The notes beneath the pieces are model-generated. The model worked only from the letters and a program-made list of their open reading frames with translations. It was not told where the DNA came from and did not search any database. Below are positions 17,330 to 27,918 of a DNA stretch of 64,000 nt, piece by piece (the stretch's first letter is position 1; each line of letters opens with the position of its first letter). A program made the translations under genes and the position numbers. The DNA comes from Bradyrhizobium septentrionale (GTDB lineage: Bacteria; Pseudomonadota; Alphaproteobacteria; Rhizobiales; Xanthobacteraceae): positions 4,358,501 to 4,422,500 of the forward strand of contig NZ_CP088285.1 of the NCBI RefSeq assembly GCF_011516645.4, in the 5' to 3' direction.

Positions 17330-18532
17330 TCAATTTCGGGCTGTCATCATCGAACCGTTTGCCTCGAATAGTTCAACAGCCCCGGACGGTGAAGTCGCGA
17401 CGTTGAACTCGAGCGGGCCGCAAGTAATCACGCAATAGTCGTAGACCGAGCGCCGGTCGTTTCCCATCAAGAACTGATAGTGCATCTGCATAAAGTTGAA
17501 TCGATGACGCCTGAAGCGGATCGGATCCACCATTGAATGTATTTGGACGCGCCGAATCTTTGGGCGCCCTTCTGAATGGTCTCGACCGATACGTTTCAGC
17601 GTGACGGGGTCGAAGCGATAGAAACTGATTGCGTCATCTCGTGCCTGGTATTCGACCCAGCCGATGGCAGGCGTTCCAGCTACAAGTTGTGCCGCTTCCC
17701 GTATTTGGTGGCCCATCGGATGCAACGAGAATTTGGGAATAGTGGCGCCTATAGTGAGAATGCACAACTTCGGTCCTCGCGTTTCAAGCAGAGGATCCAA
17801 GTTTAGCGCGCGCGCGACCGCCGCTATCGAGAGCGCAGCGCCGAGGGAATGGCCAACAATCAGAATTTCATCAACGTCTGCGGCCCGAGCTTTTCTTGAT
17901 ATCACGGCCGCAAAATCGTTGAGTCGTTCATCAACTTCGCTTCTTCGCCCGTAAAGAAACTGGTGGGAAAAAATAGCGTCGTCGAGAATGTGATTTATCC
18001 GACGCTTGGGTCCAATCCAGAGCACCGCGCTGATGAAGATGGCAAGTGATAGAAAAATGCCAAGCAGCAACTGCTCTACCCAGAATGTAGCGGGTATCGG
18101 CCTGACCACCAGATAGGATAGCCCAGCGCTGCAAAGTGCAATCAACAGCAAACAGCAATATGGAAAGAGGAAGAAGAGAGCATATTTCCAGCTTGCGATC
18201 GCATATCTGAATACTGTTCCGGTCAAGATGAAGTCGAATAGCGCGACCGTGGACTGAACCAGCCGAGGTACCAGCCCGACTCCGGAATCGCGCCGGATGA
18301 GATCGTCCCAGCGGAGCATCTCGAAGGTGATGCAGGTTTTCCAGTTCGGTCCCCATGCTTCCAGGTTGCATGAAGCATTGATTGCAGATGCGTTCGAGAT
18401 TTCCGACAGCCGTGAAGAAGCTCCCCAAATCTTTTCGAAGCTCGACAGCGAGCGGCGCAAGCGTTCAACCTGCTCTTCTGGAGTGATTGGATCGTAACCA
18501 CCAATGTGGAAGACGTGCCGTCGTTGAATCAT
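17330..18532 (-). CDS. Membrane protein with a lipase-type alpha/beta hydrolase domain
   Basis: A 400-aa protein. Two or three hydrophobic helices in the middle (FFLFPYCCLLLIALCSAGLS and LLLGIFLSLAIFISAVLW) precede a C-terminal domain with the nucleophile elbow GHSLGAALS. This is the layout of membrane-tethered lipase/esterase-like proteins, but no exact family is recognised. Base composition is clearly more AT-rich than in the flanking genes and codon use is mixed, which suggests acquired DNA. It stands alone on the minus strand and opens the accessory block. Confidence 0.75.
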   Translation of the reverse strand: MIQRRHVFHIGGYDPITPEEQVERLRRSLSSFEKIWGASSRLSEISNASAINASCNLEAWGPNWKTCITFEMLRWDDLIRRDSGVGLVPRLVQSTVALFDFILTGTVFRYAIASWKYALFFLFPYCCLLLIALCSAGLSYLVVRPIPATFWVEQLLLGIFLSLAIFISAVLWIGPKRRINHILDDAIFSHQFLYGRRSEVDERLNDFAAVISRKARAADVDEILIVGHSLGAALSIAAVARALNLDPLLETRGPKLCILTIGATIPKFSLHPMGHQIREAAQLVAGTPAIGWVEYQARDDAISFYRFDPVTLKRIGRDHSEGRPKIRRVQIHSMVDPIRFRRHRFNFMQMHYQFLMGNDRRSVYDYCVITCGPLEFNVATSPSGAVELFEANGSMMTARN

Positions 18533-18903
18533 CCAGCAACTCGAATCTGCAAACGGATCGATAGTTTACTGGGAAATCTTACGACGCTGATCCTGAAATC
18601 CCAGGTGAACTTGACATGGATCATGCGGATCTCAGCCTACGAATTTACCACTCGATCTGCCTGGTGCACCCATGGAGATTGGCCTTGACTGAAAAAAATG
18701 CGGCTGACGGCTCCAGAATGATAGCCAAGTGACCGCCGGGTGGCGACGAACGGTCGTCGCTTGATCGCTTCTTTCGGTGTGGCAAATCCGTGACAGCCAG
18801 CCAATTGGCGTGCCGCAACACGTTTCCAGCAATGGTTCTTAATTGTCCGATTCCAAAGTCTGATCTAATGCCGCTGGACTTGAGGTTGGCGAGGAATCCA
18901 GAA
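18533..18903. other. Intergenic region between divergent accessory genes
   Basis: About 370 bp between the start of the membrane hydrolase gene and the start of the exported hydrolase gene. I see no convincing small gene, tRNA or strong hairpin here. It must contain both promoters, but no clear -35/-10 pair stands out. Confidence 0.5.
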
Positions 18904-19611
18904 ATGGAGAGATTGCGTTACAGCGCGGCGCTGGTATGCGCCGTCTTGGCGGTTCTTTTTGCGAGCAGCTTGCATTTGAACGGCGCGGCTCAGGCGAGTC
19001 CCGCAATAACCGTTGCAATGAGATCGACCGGTTCGCCCGCTCGACTGCATTCTTCCACGGCGCACGTCTATTTGTTCCGCGGATTATTGAACGTCTTTTC
19101 CTTGGGCATGGACGGCCTTGCCGCCCAGCTGCGAGCGGCTGGCATCGCCGCGGCTGTCGCCAATCACACCCAGTGGCAAAGCGTTGCCGACGACATCGTC
19201 GCAAAATATCGAGCGGGCCAGCGTGGGCCTATCATACTGGTCGGGCACTCTCTTGGTGCGGATGCCGTGATGTCGATGGCGGAGTACCTTGGCCAAATGG
19301 GAGTGCCGGTCGCCTTGGTTGTGCCATTCGACGGAACATCGCCTCACGTGGCGACGGCGAATGTCGCGCGGGTTCTGAATTTGTACAAGAATGAAGGCGT
19401 CCGAATAAGCCGCGGCCCCGGCTTCCGTGGCGAGCTTACAAACTTTTATGTTCGTGATGCAAACGTCAGTCACTTCAACATCGACAAAAGCGCGGTGTTG
19501 CATAGCATGGTCATACGAAAGATCAGGGCGATCGGATCCGCCCGCCCGCGGCAACACCAGAGTCCTTCGAACCTGGTTTTGCCTGCAACCGGAGCTTCCT
19601 CCAATTCCTAG
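18904..19611 (+). CDS. Exported alpha/beta hydrolase (lipase-like)
   Basis: A 235-aa protein with an N-terminal signal peptide (MERLRYSAALVCAVLAVLFA, Ala-rich cleavage region near NGAAQASP). It has a catalytic elbow GHSLGADAVMS, a likely Asp in VPFDGTSPH and a late His in DANVSHFNID. The elbow resembles that of the membrane hydrolase upstream. The frame is open to 18790, but the ATG at 18904 has a GAGGA site and gives the signal peptide. Substrate unknown; probably periplasmic. Confidence 0.75.
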   Translation: MERLRYSAALVCAVLAVLFASSLHLNGAAQASPAITVAMRSTGSPARLHSSTAHVYLFRGLLNVFSLGMDGLAAQLRAAGIAAAVANHTQWQSVADDIVAKYRAGQRGPIILVGHSLGADAVMSMAEYLGQMGVPVALVVPFDGTSPHVATANVARVLNLYKNEGVRISRGPGFRGELTNFYVRDANVSHFNIDKSAVLHSMVIRKIRAIGSARPRQHQSPSNLVLPATGASSNS

Positions 19612-19739
19612 CATGACGTCCAAAAGGCAGTTTGAAGGCGCTGTTCGACGCAATGAGCGGGGCCGGACGTCGCACCTCTGCTGAAGCCCGGTGTCGGTGT
19701 ATATTTTTCTTTAGGCTTCAGCCGGTGAGGCAACTGGTG

Positions 19740-20279
19740 ATGACGTTCAGGAAAGTCTCGATTGCCATAGCCATGTGTATCCTGGCGATCGTGTGCGCCG
19801 CCTTCACAAAGCCGATTCATATCGTGGCGGTCGGCGCAAGCAACACGCAAGGCTGGTACGTCGGGAAGCAGGGCGCTTACCCAGCCAAGTTAGAGGTCCT
19901 GCTGAGAGAGAAGGGCGTCAGTGCGAACGTCATCAATGCCGGCGTTCCCTTCGATACCACGGCCGGCATGCTCAAGCGCATTGATAGCGACGTGCCAAGG
20001 GGAACCGACATCGTCATCCTGCAGCCCGGGGGCAATGACAGGCGTTTCCTTGTTACGAAAGAGCAGCGGGCGGCCAATATCGCGGCGATGGAGCGGCGAT
20101 TGCGTGATCGCGCCATCAAAGTGATCGTGTATGACGAAGAAATTCCTCCACAGTATTACGCTTTCGACTTCATCCATCTCACGGCTGGCGGCCATGCTTT
20201 CATAGCGTCGCGGTTACTCCCGCGCGTGTTGGCGATGATAGACCGGAGAGCCATCGTGGCTTCGCCGCAGGCGAGATAG
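19740..20279 (+). CDS. SGNH/GDSL-type hydrolase, exported
   Basis: A 179-aa protein with a signal peptide (SIAIAMCILAIVCAAF). The SGNH blocks are visible: block I IVAVGASNTQGW (G-A-S in place of G-D-S), block II with NAGVPFDTT, block III LQPGGND and block V DFIHLTAGGH with the catalytic Asp and His. This arrangement resembles TesA/lysophospholipase-L1-like SGNH esterases and acetylxylan-type esterases. The gene lies 128 bp behind the alpha/beta hydrolase in the same orientation. Confidence 0.82.
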   Translation: MTFRKVSIAIAMCILAIVCAAFTKPIHIVAVGASNTQGWYVGKQGAYPAKLEVLLREKGVSANVINAGVPFDTTAGMLKRIDSDVPRGTDIVILQPGGNDRRFLVTKEQRAANIAAMERRLRDRAIKVIVYDEEIPPQYYAFDFIHLTAGGHAFIASRLLPRVLAMIDRRAIVASPQAR

Positions 20280-20323
20280 AAAGAGCTGACACGATCACTG
20301 CCGCCCACCGCGTTGGGTCAACC

Positions 20324-20539
20324 GTGCCAAAAGAGCGAACCCGGCAACGCGTCCGCCTTGGATTCTACCTGTCGCACGGTCAACTTATCGGTGGAAACGA
20401 CCTGCAAGCCCTGTATGATTGCTTCATGTTGGTCGGCAGATCTGTTTCGGTCAAATCTCAGACGCTCGCTAAGGACGGCGCCGTTTCGATGGCCGGCAAG
20501 GATGGCGCGCCAGCGAAACGAGCCCTTGGCCCACGATGA
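20324..20539 (+). CDS. Candidate small protein coupled to the ICMT-like gene
   Basis: A 71-codon frame from a GTG at 20324 whose TGA overlaps the next gene's ATG by 4 bp (ATGA). The predicted product begins MPKERTRQRVRLGFYLSHGQ and has no recognised domain. The overlap is the only support; there is no strong ribosome site and a chance frame is quite possible. Confidence 0.25.
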   Translation: MPKERTRQRVRLGFYLSHGQLIGGNDLQALYDCFMLVGRSVSVKSQTLAKDGAVSMAGKDGAPAKRALGPR

Positions 20540-21120
20540 CGCCTGGCATTGCCAAGTTCGTGTTCGTGATGATGGCGGTTGGTTGGTATCTGATCCGCTA
20601 CCGATACGCGCGTCGTGCTCGCCGTGAAAAGGTCGTGCGGAGCGTCCGCGGTGCTCGCGAGAACACCCTGCTGCTGATATCGCTCACGGGTCTTGGCATT
20701 GTGCCGTTCATCTATGTGGCAACGGCCATACCTCATTTCGCATCGTACGACTTCCAGCCAGCTCAAGCCTGGCTGGGCGTTGTCGTGGCGATCGCAGCGC
20801 TGGTCATGTTCCGGCTAACCCATCGCGCTCTCGGTCGAAACTGGTCGTTAAGCCTCGACGTGCGGGAAAACCATCGCCTGATCACAGACGGGATCTATCG
20901 AAAGATTCGGCACCCCATGTATTCCGCATTCTGGCTTTGGGCTTTCGCTCAGGCATTGCTGTTGCCGAATTTGGTAGCCGGTTTCGCTGGATTGATCGGA
21001 TTTGGGACATTGTTTTTCGGCCGTGTTGCCAGGGAAGAGCAGATGATGCTGGAAACGTTCGGCGACGAGTATCGGGAGTATATGGCCCGGACCGGGCGCA
21101 TTATGCCGAGGTTGTTCTAA
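20536..21120 (+). CDS. Isoprenylcysteine carboxyl methyltransferase (ICMT)-like membrane protein
   Basis: A 194-aa membrane protein with about five hydrophobic segments. The C-terminal signature of the ICMT/PEMT-like family is clear: LITDGIYRKIRHPMYSAFWLWA, followed by RVAREEQMMLETFGDEYREYMART. Bacterial members are SAM-dependent methyltransferases acting on lipid-like or isoprenoid substrates, mostly unknown. It sits in the accessory block between the SGNH hydrolase and the repeat protein. Confidence 0.88.
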   Translation: MTPGIAKFVFVMMAVGWYLIRYRYARRARREKVVRSVRGARENTLLLISLTGLGIVPFIYVATAIPHFASYDFQPAQAWLGVVVAIAALVMFRLTHRALGRNWSLSLDVRENHRLITDGIYRKIRHPMYSAFWLWAFAQALLLPNLVAGFAGLIGFGTLFFGRVAREEQMMLETFGDEYREYMARTGRIMPRLF

Positions 21121-21312
21121 GCCGGCTGTACCAGGTCGGATCTTGCCCGAATCTGCATTCAGATACCGAGGCCAAGCAATCGTCCGTGTCGATTTTGCCA
21201 CATCCGGCAAAGAAACGACCGCACGACCACAACCTTCGGCACAGCGTTAATTACACCGCACCCGTCAGAGGGTATCGTGTTCAGACTCAAGCCTTCCATC
21301 TCGGAGATGACG

Positions 21313-21558
21313 ATGCTGAAGTTTCTGGTTGCTGGAGTTGCAACATTTGGTTTCGTGGCTGCTGCCAGTGCAGCCGACCTCCCTCGTCCGCAGCCGGTCG
21401 CTGTACAGGCTCCGATTGGTAAGGCGCCAATCGGCAAGTACCCGGTCGGCAAGTACCCGGTCGGCAAGTACCCGGTCGGCAAGTACCCGGTCGGCAAGTC
21501 CCCGGTCGGCAAGTACCCGGTCGGCAAGGCTCCGGCCCCGATCGTAACCAAGGGTTAA
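21313..21558 (+). CDS. Small exported protein with KYPVG pentapeptide repeats
   Basis: An 81-aa protein. The signal peptide is MLKFLVAGVATFGFVAAASA, with cleavage likely after ASA and before ADLPRPQ. The mature part is nearly all a five-residue repeat (A/Y/S-P-I/V-G-K), eight units long, ending APAPIVTKG. It carries one Lys per unit and is likely unstructured and strongly basic in the periplasm. A GGAG site lies 6 bp before the ATG at 21313. I know of no function; the regular positive charges suggest binding to an acidic polymer or surface, which is speculation. Confidence 0.75.
   Translation: MLKFLVAGVATFGFVAAASAADLPRPQPVAVQAPIGKAPIGKYPVGKYPVGKYPVGKYPVGKSPVGKYPVGKAPAPIVTKG
21409..21528 (+). 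repeat. Tandem 15-bp repeat, 8 units, inside the pentapeptide-repeat gene
   Basis: The unit is tacccggtcggcaag. Units 3-6 and 8 are identical, unit 7 has tcc for tac, and the first two are diverged (gctccgattggtaag, gcgccaatcggcaag). Near-identity at the DNA level, including third positions, points to recent expansion by slippage. Confidence 0.95.
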
Positions 21559-21644
21559 TCCGAGGATCGCCCGGGCAGCGCATTCCTGCAGTTTTTGCGG
21601 ACGGCGCTGTCTGGGGGATGTCTTGCCCTTGTGAGGGTCTGAAG

Positions 21645-22349
21645 GTGCCAAAATCGAAGCGGACACAGATCGGCCTGCGGCTGCTTGCCGGAATCAGTGT
21701 CGTTGCGGCTTCCGTGACTTTGGAGGTCGGCATCAGTCATGCGCAGCAATTGGCAGCGCAAACGGATCAAGCCCCGCTACAGCAGGAAAAGCCGCGCAAG
21801 CCGTCGTCAAGGTCGGTCGTGGCGGCGGCCGTTGCTGGACCGGGTGCTTCCGTTTCTGGAGCAGACGCGAAACCGGTTCGAAGGTCTGCGGCCAAGGGGC
21901 CGTATTACGTGGACTTTCGTGCCCGAACCGCGGCCTCTTACGGGCATGCGTTCGTTTGGTACGGCAAGACAAGCCAGAAGATGGTCGACGTCGCCGGGCT
22001 GCACCCGGCGGGCGACGTTCTGCCTTATATGCTGGGACATCTGACCTGGGTGCCCTCTGAGACGGGGGCAAGTTACGGCGACCTTGACGTGCAGTATTTG
22101 TTGGCCAGCTATCGCGTGTACTTAAGTGAGGCCGACGCGAAGAAGGTCTTTGCGTATATCAAGCATCTTCAGGCGACCTCACCCCTCTGGAACGCAGAAA
22201 CGACCAATTGCACGGCTTTTATTGGTCGCATAGCCAGCTTCATGGGCTTGAAGACGCCATTCCATTTGCAGAAGCCTGAGGACTACGTAAACCAGTTGAG
22301 AGACATGAACGACGGGCGCCAGACGGTGCAACTCGCTTCCGATCGTTAG
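21645..22349 (+). CDS. Exported protein with His...Cys motifs, possibly DUF4105/papain-like
   Basis: A 234-aa protein with an N-terminal hydrophobic segment (LRLLAGISVVAASVTLEVG), a Pro/Arg/Ser-rich linker and a C-terminal domain. The domain carries SYGHAFVWYGK and then, about 90 residues later, ETTNCTAFIGRIASFMG. The His-before-Cys order and the N-C-T motif resemble circularly permuted papain-like folds such as DUF4105 (Lnb-type). That reading is tentative. The GTG at 21645 has a GAGGG site 8 bp upstream; the frame is open back to 21618. Confidence 0.6.
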   Translation: MPKSKRTQIGLRLLAGISVVAASVTLEVGISHAQQLAAQTDQAPLQQEKPRKPSSRSVVAAAVAGPGASVSGADAKPVRRSAAKGPYYVDFRARTAASYGHAFVWYGKTSQKMVDVAGLHPAGDVLPYMLGHLTWVPSETGASYGDLDVQYLLASYRVYLSEADAKKVFAYIKHLQATSPLWNAETTNCTAFIGRIASFMGLKTPFHLQKPEDYVNQLRDMNDGRQTVQLASDR

Positions 22350-22567
22350 CTTTCTCGCCAAGGACGATCAGGCGCTGTCTGGGCCGGTTGGAAGATCGGG
22401 CCCTGCCGATCTTGCAACGCTCCTCGGGTTGCTCCCATCGCTCTTGGACAGCCTCCTCAGGCTCTCTTGGCTTTATTCCTTCATTGTTCGACGGGATTGC
22501 CGCTGTCGGTCGTATGGCGCCGCCGCGAAGAATCCGTCCCGGCTGAGCGGGACGGATCTCAGCGTTG

Positions 22568-22978
22568 TCACTTCCTGCCCATCGCGGCGTCGACGCTGAT
22601 CGGACCCGGGCCCGAGGTCGCGAGGTAGAGGCAGGCGAAGCAGAACAGGATCGCCGCGGTGCCGTTGTTGAGCAGCGGCAGGAACTGCGGCTCGGCCGGG
22701 TTCTTGAACATGTGGCCGAGGAAGTAGGCGAACGCCATCTCGCCCGACAGGATGAACGCGACCAGCCGCGAGAACAGGCCGATCATCAAGAGCGCGCCGA
22801 GCACCAGTTCGAGCCAGCCCGCAGCCTGGATCAATGGCGGGATATTGGCGAAGTACGCGACCACGGGAAACTTGAAGATCTTGGCGACGCCGTACTGAAA
22901 CAGCAGCAGCCCGGTGATGAACCGGAACAGGCTCAGCACCGTCGGTTGCCATTTGGAGAACATCTGGTCCATTGTCAT
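22568..22978 (-). CDS. DoxX family membrane protein
   Basis: A 136-aa protein with four transmembrane helices and the DoxX pattern: RFITGLLLFQYGVAKIF at the start, GWLELVLGALLMIGLFSRLVAF in the middle and AYFLGHMFKNPAEPQFLPLLNNG. DoxX proteins are linked to quinone- and thiol-related redox processes at the membrane, but most are uncharacterised. The gene is alone on its strand after the accessory block. A hairpin (atccgtcccg...cgggacggat, 22530-22558) just past the stop may end its transcript. Confidence 0.92.
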   Translation of the reverse strand: MTMDQMFSKWQPTVLSLFRFITGLLLFQYGVAKIFKFPVVAYFANIPPLIQAAGWLELVLGALLMIGLFSRLVAFILSGEMAFAYFLGHMFKNPAEPQFLPLLNNGTAAILFCFACLYLATSGPGPISVDAAMGRK

Positions 22979-23160
22979 TTACCCCCTGTTTGACACGCTG
23001 GAACGTGGCACGAAGCGGAAGCGCACGGTGTCCGCCACCAGAGTGTGATGTCAACACCTTGCATCTGGAATCATTCCTCGCGTGATCGAAACCGCGAGCG
23101 CGACAGGGTGACGCGCAGCGACACCTATTGCGGCGCAATCATCAGTCTAATTCCAGTCCC

Positions 23161-23189
23161 CGACATGATTATACTTCATAAACATGTCG
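23161..23189. promoter_or_regulatory. Inverted repeat upstream of the DoxX gene
   Basis: CGACATG-N15-CATGTCG, perfect 7-bp arms around an AT-rich centre, about 180 bp upstream of the DoxX start. The shape fits a dimeric regulator site overlapping a promoter. The regulator is unknown. Confidence 0.4.
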
Positions 23190-23261
23190 CGGCCTCCCTA
23201 GTATGGCGCGCGCCGGCTCTCCACTCACATTGCTGTCAGACGGGCATAAAAACGCGCGCAC

Positions 23262-23293
23262 AAAAAAAGCCGCGTGCAATACGCGGCCTTTTT
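23262..23293. terminator. Bidirectional intrinsic terminator downstream of greA
   Basis: Stem gccgcgt / acgcggc flanked by seven A on the left and five T on the right, so it works on either strand. It lies 22 bp beyond the greA stop. Confidence 0.88.
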
Positions 23294-23314
23294 GCACCAG
23301 TCACTTGAGAGTAA

Positions 23315-23791
23315 CTATCGCCACTCGACCTTGGTGATCTCGTAGGCCTTGGCGCCACCCGGCGCCATTACTTCGACGGTGGCGCCCTTCTTCTTGCCGA
23401 TCAGCGCGCGCGCGAGCGGCGAGGTGATGGAGATGCGGCCCTTCTTGGCGTCGGCCTCGACCTCGCCGACGAGTTGCCACACCGCTTTCTTCTCGGTGTC
23501 CTCATCGATCAGCGTCACGGTCGCACCGAACTTGATGGTGTCGCCTGACAGTTTCGAAATGTCGATGATGTCGGCGCGCGCGAGCTTGTCCTCGAGCTCG
23601 GCGATGCGGCCCTCGTTGTGCGACTGCTCTTCCTTCGCGGCGTGATACTCGGCGTTCTCGGAGAGATCGCCGTGCGAGCGCGCCTCCGCGATGTGTTCGA
23701 TGATGCGCGGACGATCCACCGATTGGCGATGCTTCAACTCGTCCGTCAGCGCGGCGTATCCACCCGCGGTCATCGGAACCTTATCCATCAT
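23315..23791 (-). CDS. greA: Transcription elongation factor GreA
   Basis: Rescues backtracked RNA polymerase by stimulating cleavage of the nascent RNA. The 158-aa protein has the N-terminal coiled coil with the acidic tip region ([19 protein letters not shown]) and the C-terminal FKBP-like domain ([26 protein letters not shown] ... [17 protein letters not shown]). It follows carB on the same strand with about 190 bp between, a neighbour pair common in alphaproteobacteria. Confidence 0.98.
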   Translation of the reverse strand: MMDKVPMTAGGYAALTDELKHRQSVDRPRIIEHIAEARSHGDLSENAEYHAAKEEQSHNEGRIAELEDKLARADIIDISKLSGDTIKFGATVTLIDEDTEKKAVWQLVGEVEADAKKGRISITSPLARALIGKKKGATVEVMAPGGAKAYEITKVEWR

Positions 23792-23984
23792 CTTGGTCCT
23801 TCATCGTGCGCACCCGGCGGCGTGCACGAATATCCAGTTCAGCTAACGCAGGAATCAGGGCGCCAACGCGCCCGGAAGCCCAGTGATATTCGGCCCCGCT
23901 AAGGGCCGTGACAACATCCAATCGCGCGGTGAGTTCCAGCCATTCGGCTAATTGACCGCGTCAAGCCTTCAGCCCGGGCAGCGG

Positions 23985-27449
<3,465 letters not shown>

Positions 27450-27477
27450 CAGCTCTCGCGGACTGGATTTTGGGCAC

Positions 27478-27506
27478 AAAAAAAGGGCGCGCTGGTCGCG
27501 CGTCCC
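27478..27506 (-). terminator. Intrinsic terminator 29 nt upstream of carB
   Basis: Minus-strand stem GGGaCGCGC / GCGCGCCC with a 5-nt loop, followed by seven T residues ending at 27478. The carB ATG begins only 28 nt later, so any carB promoter must be upstream of the hairpin. It therefore acts as an attenuator, or as the terminator of the upstream tRNA transcript. A second stem (27516-27534) lies just before it. Confidence 0.7.
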
Positions 27507-27515
27507 TCGGGCCAT

Positions 27516-27534
27516 GCGCTACATCTTGTAGCGC
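27516..27534 (-). promoter_or_regulatory. Leader hairpin upstream of the carB terminator
   Basis: Perfect 7-bp stem GCGCTAC / GTAGCGC with a 5-nt loop, separated from the carB terminator hairpin by about 10 nt. It could be the pause or alternative hairpin of an attenuator. No obvious upstream leader peptide with repeated Arg codons precedes it. Confidence 0.45.
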
Positions 27535-27639
27535 AGGAAGCGCGATCCCTCGCGCGCGGGTGGTCTTTAGACCAGTTTCCGCACCCGCGAAACCCCCAAA
27601 AACGCCCAATCAACCGCGATTCTGGGGGAAATTCCTCAT

Positions 27640-27765
27640 TGGAGGGGTGGCCGGATCGGGGAGGGCGAGGGGCTTGCTGAGGCCCGGCTTCGCCCTGCGG
27701 GCTACGCCGCGGCAGCCTTCGCTAAAGGAGGCTTGCCGAGCCGAAGCTGCGTCAGCAGCGAAGGC
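27640..27765. repeat. Palindromic GC-rich repeat beside the tRNA-like gene
   Basis: A stretch with facing elements cttcgccctgcgggctacgc, cagccttcgctaaagg and cagcagcgaaggctgg. Pieces such as cagccttcgc and gcgaaggctg are inverted copies of each other. Such elements are common beside tRNA genes in Bradyrhizobium relatives. No coding signal is seen. Confidence 0.5.
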
Positions 27766-27841
27766 TGGAGGCCCGGCCTGGATTTGAACCAGGATAAACA
27801 GTGTTGCACCACTGCCGCGTCGACGCTTCCGCCACCGGGCC
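27766..27841 (-). tRNA. tRNA-Cys(GCA)-like gene with non-canonical D and anticodon arms
   Basis: 76 nt with encoded CCA. The acceptor stem GGCCCGG / CCGGGCC is perfect, the discriminator is U73, and the T arm CCTGG-TTCAAAT-CCAGG is perfect. The anticodon stem CAGTG / CACTG closes a 6-nt loop GTGCAA holding anticodon GCA, one base short of the usual seven. The D-loop lacks the conserved GG pair, and two G residues lie between the D and anticodon stems. U73 and GCA are the main cysteinyl-tRNA synthetase identity elements. It may be a divergent functional tRNA-Cys or a degenerating extra copy. Confidence 0.65.
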
Positions 27842-27918
27842 GAGTGGATCATTGCCGATTATTTCAGGGTCGGCCACGTTTACCTTTGGTTAAGGTTAAT
27901 ATTTGGTGCAACCCCTGA

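Noticed and set aside
21409..21528. CRISPR-like array
   Set aside because: The repeats are directly adjacent 15-bp coding units without spacers, inside an open frame; not CRISPR.
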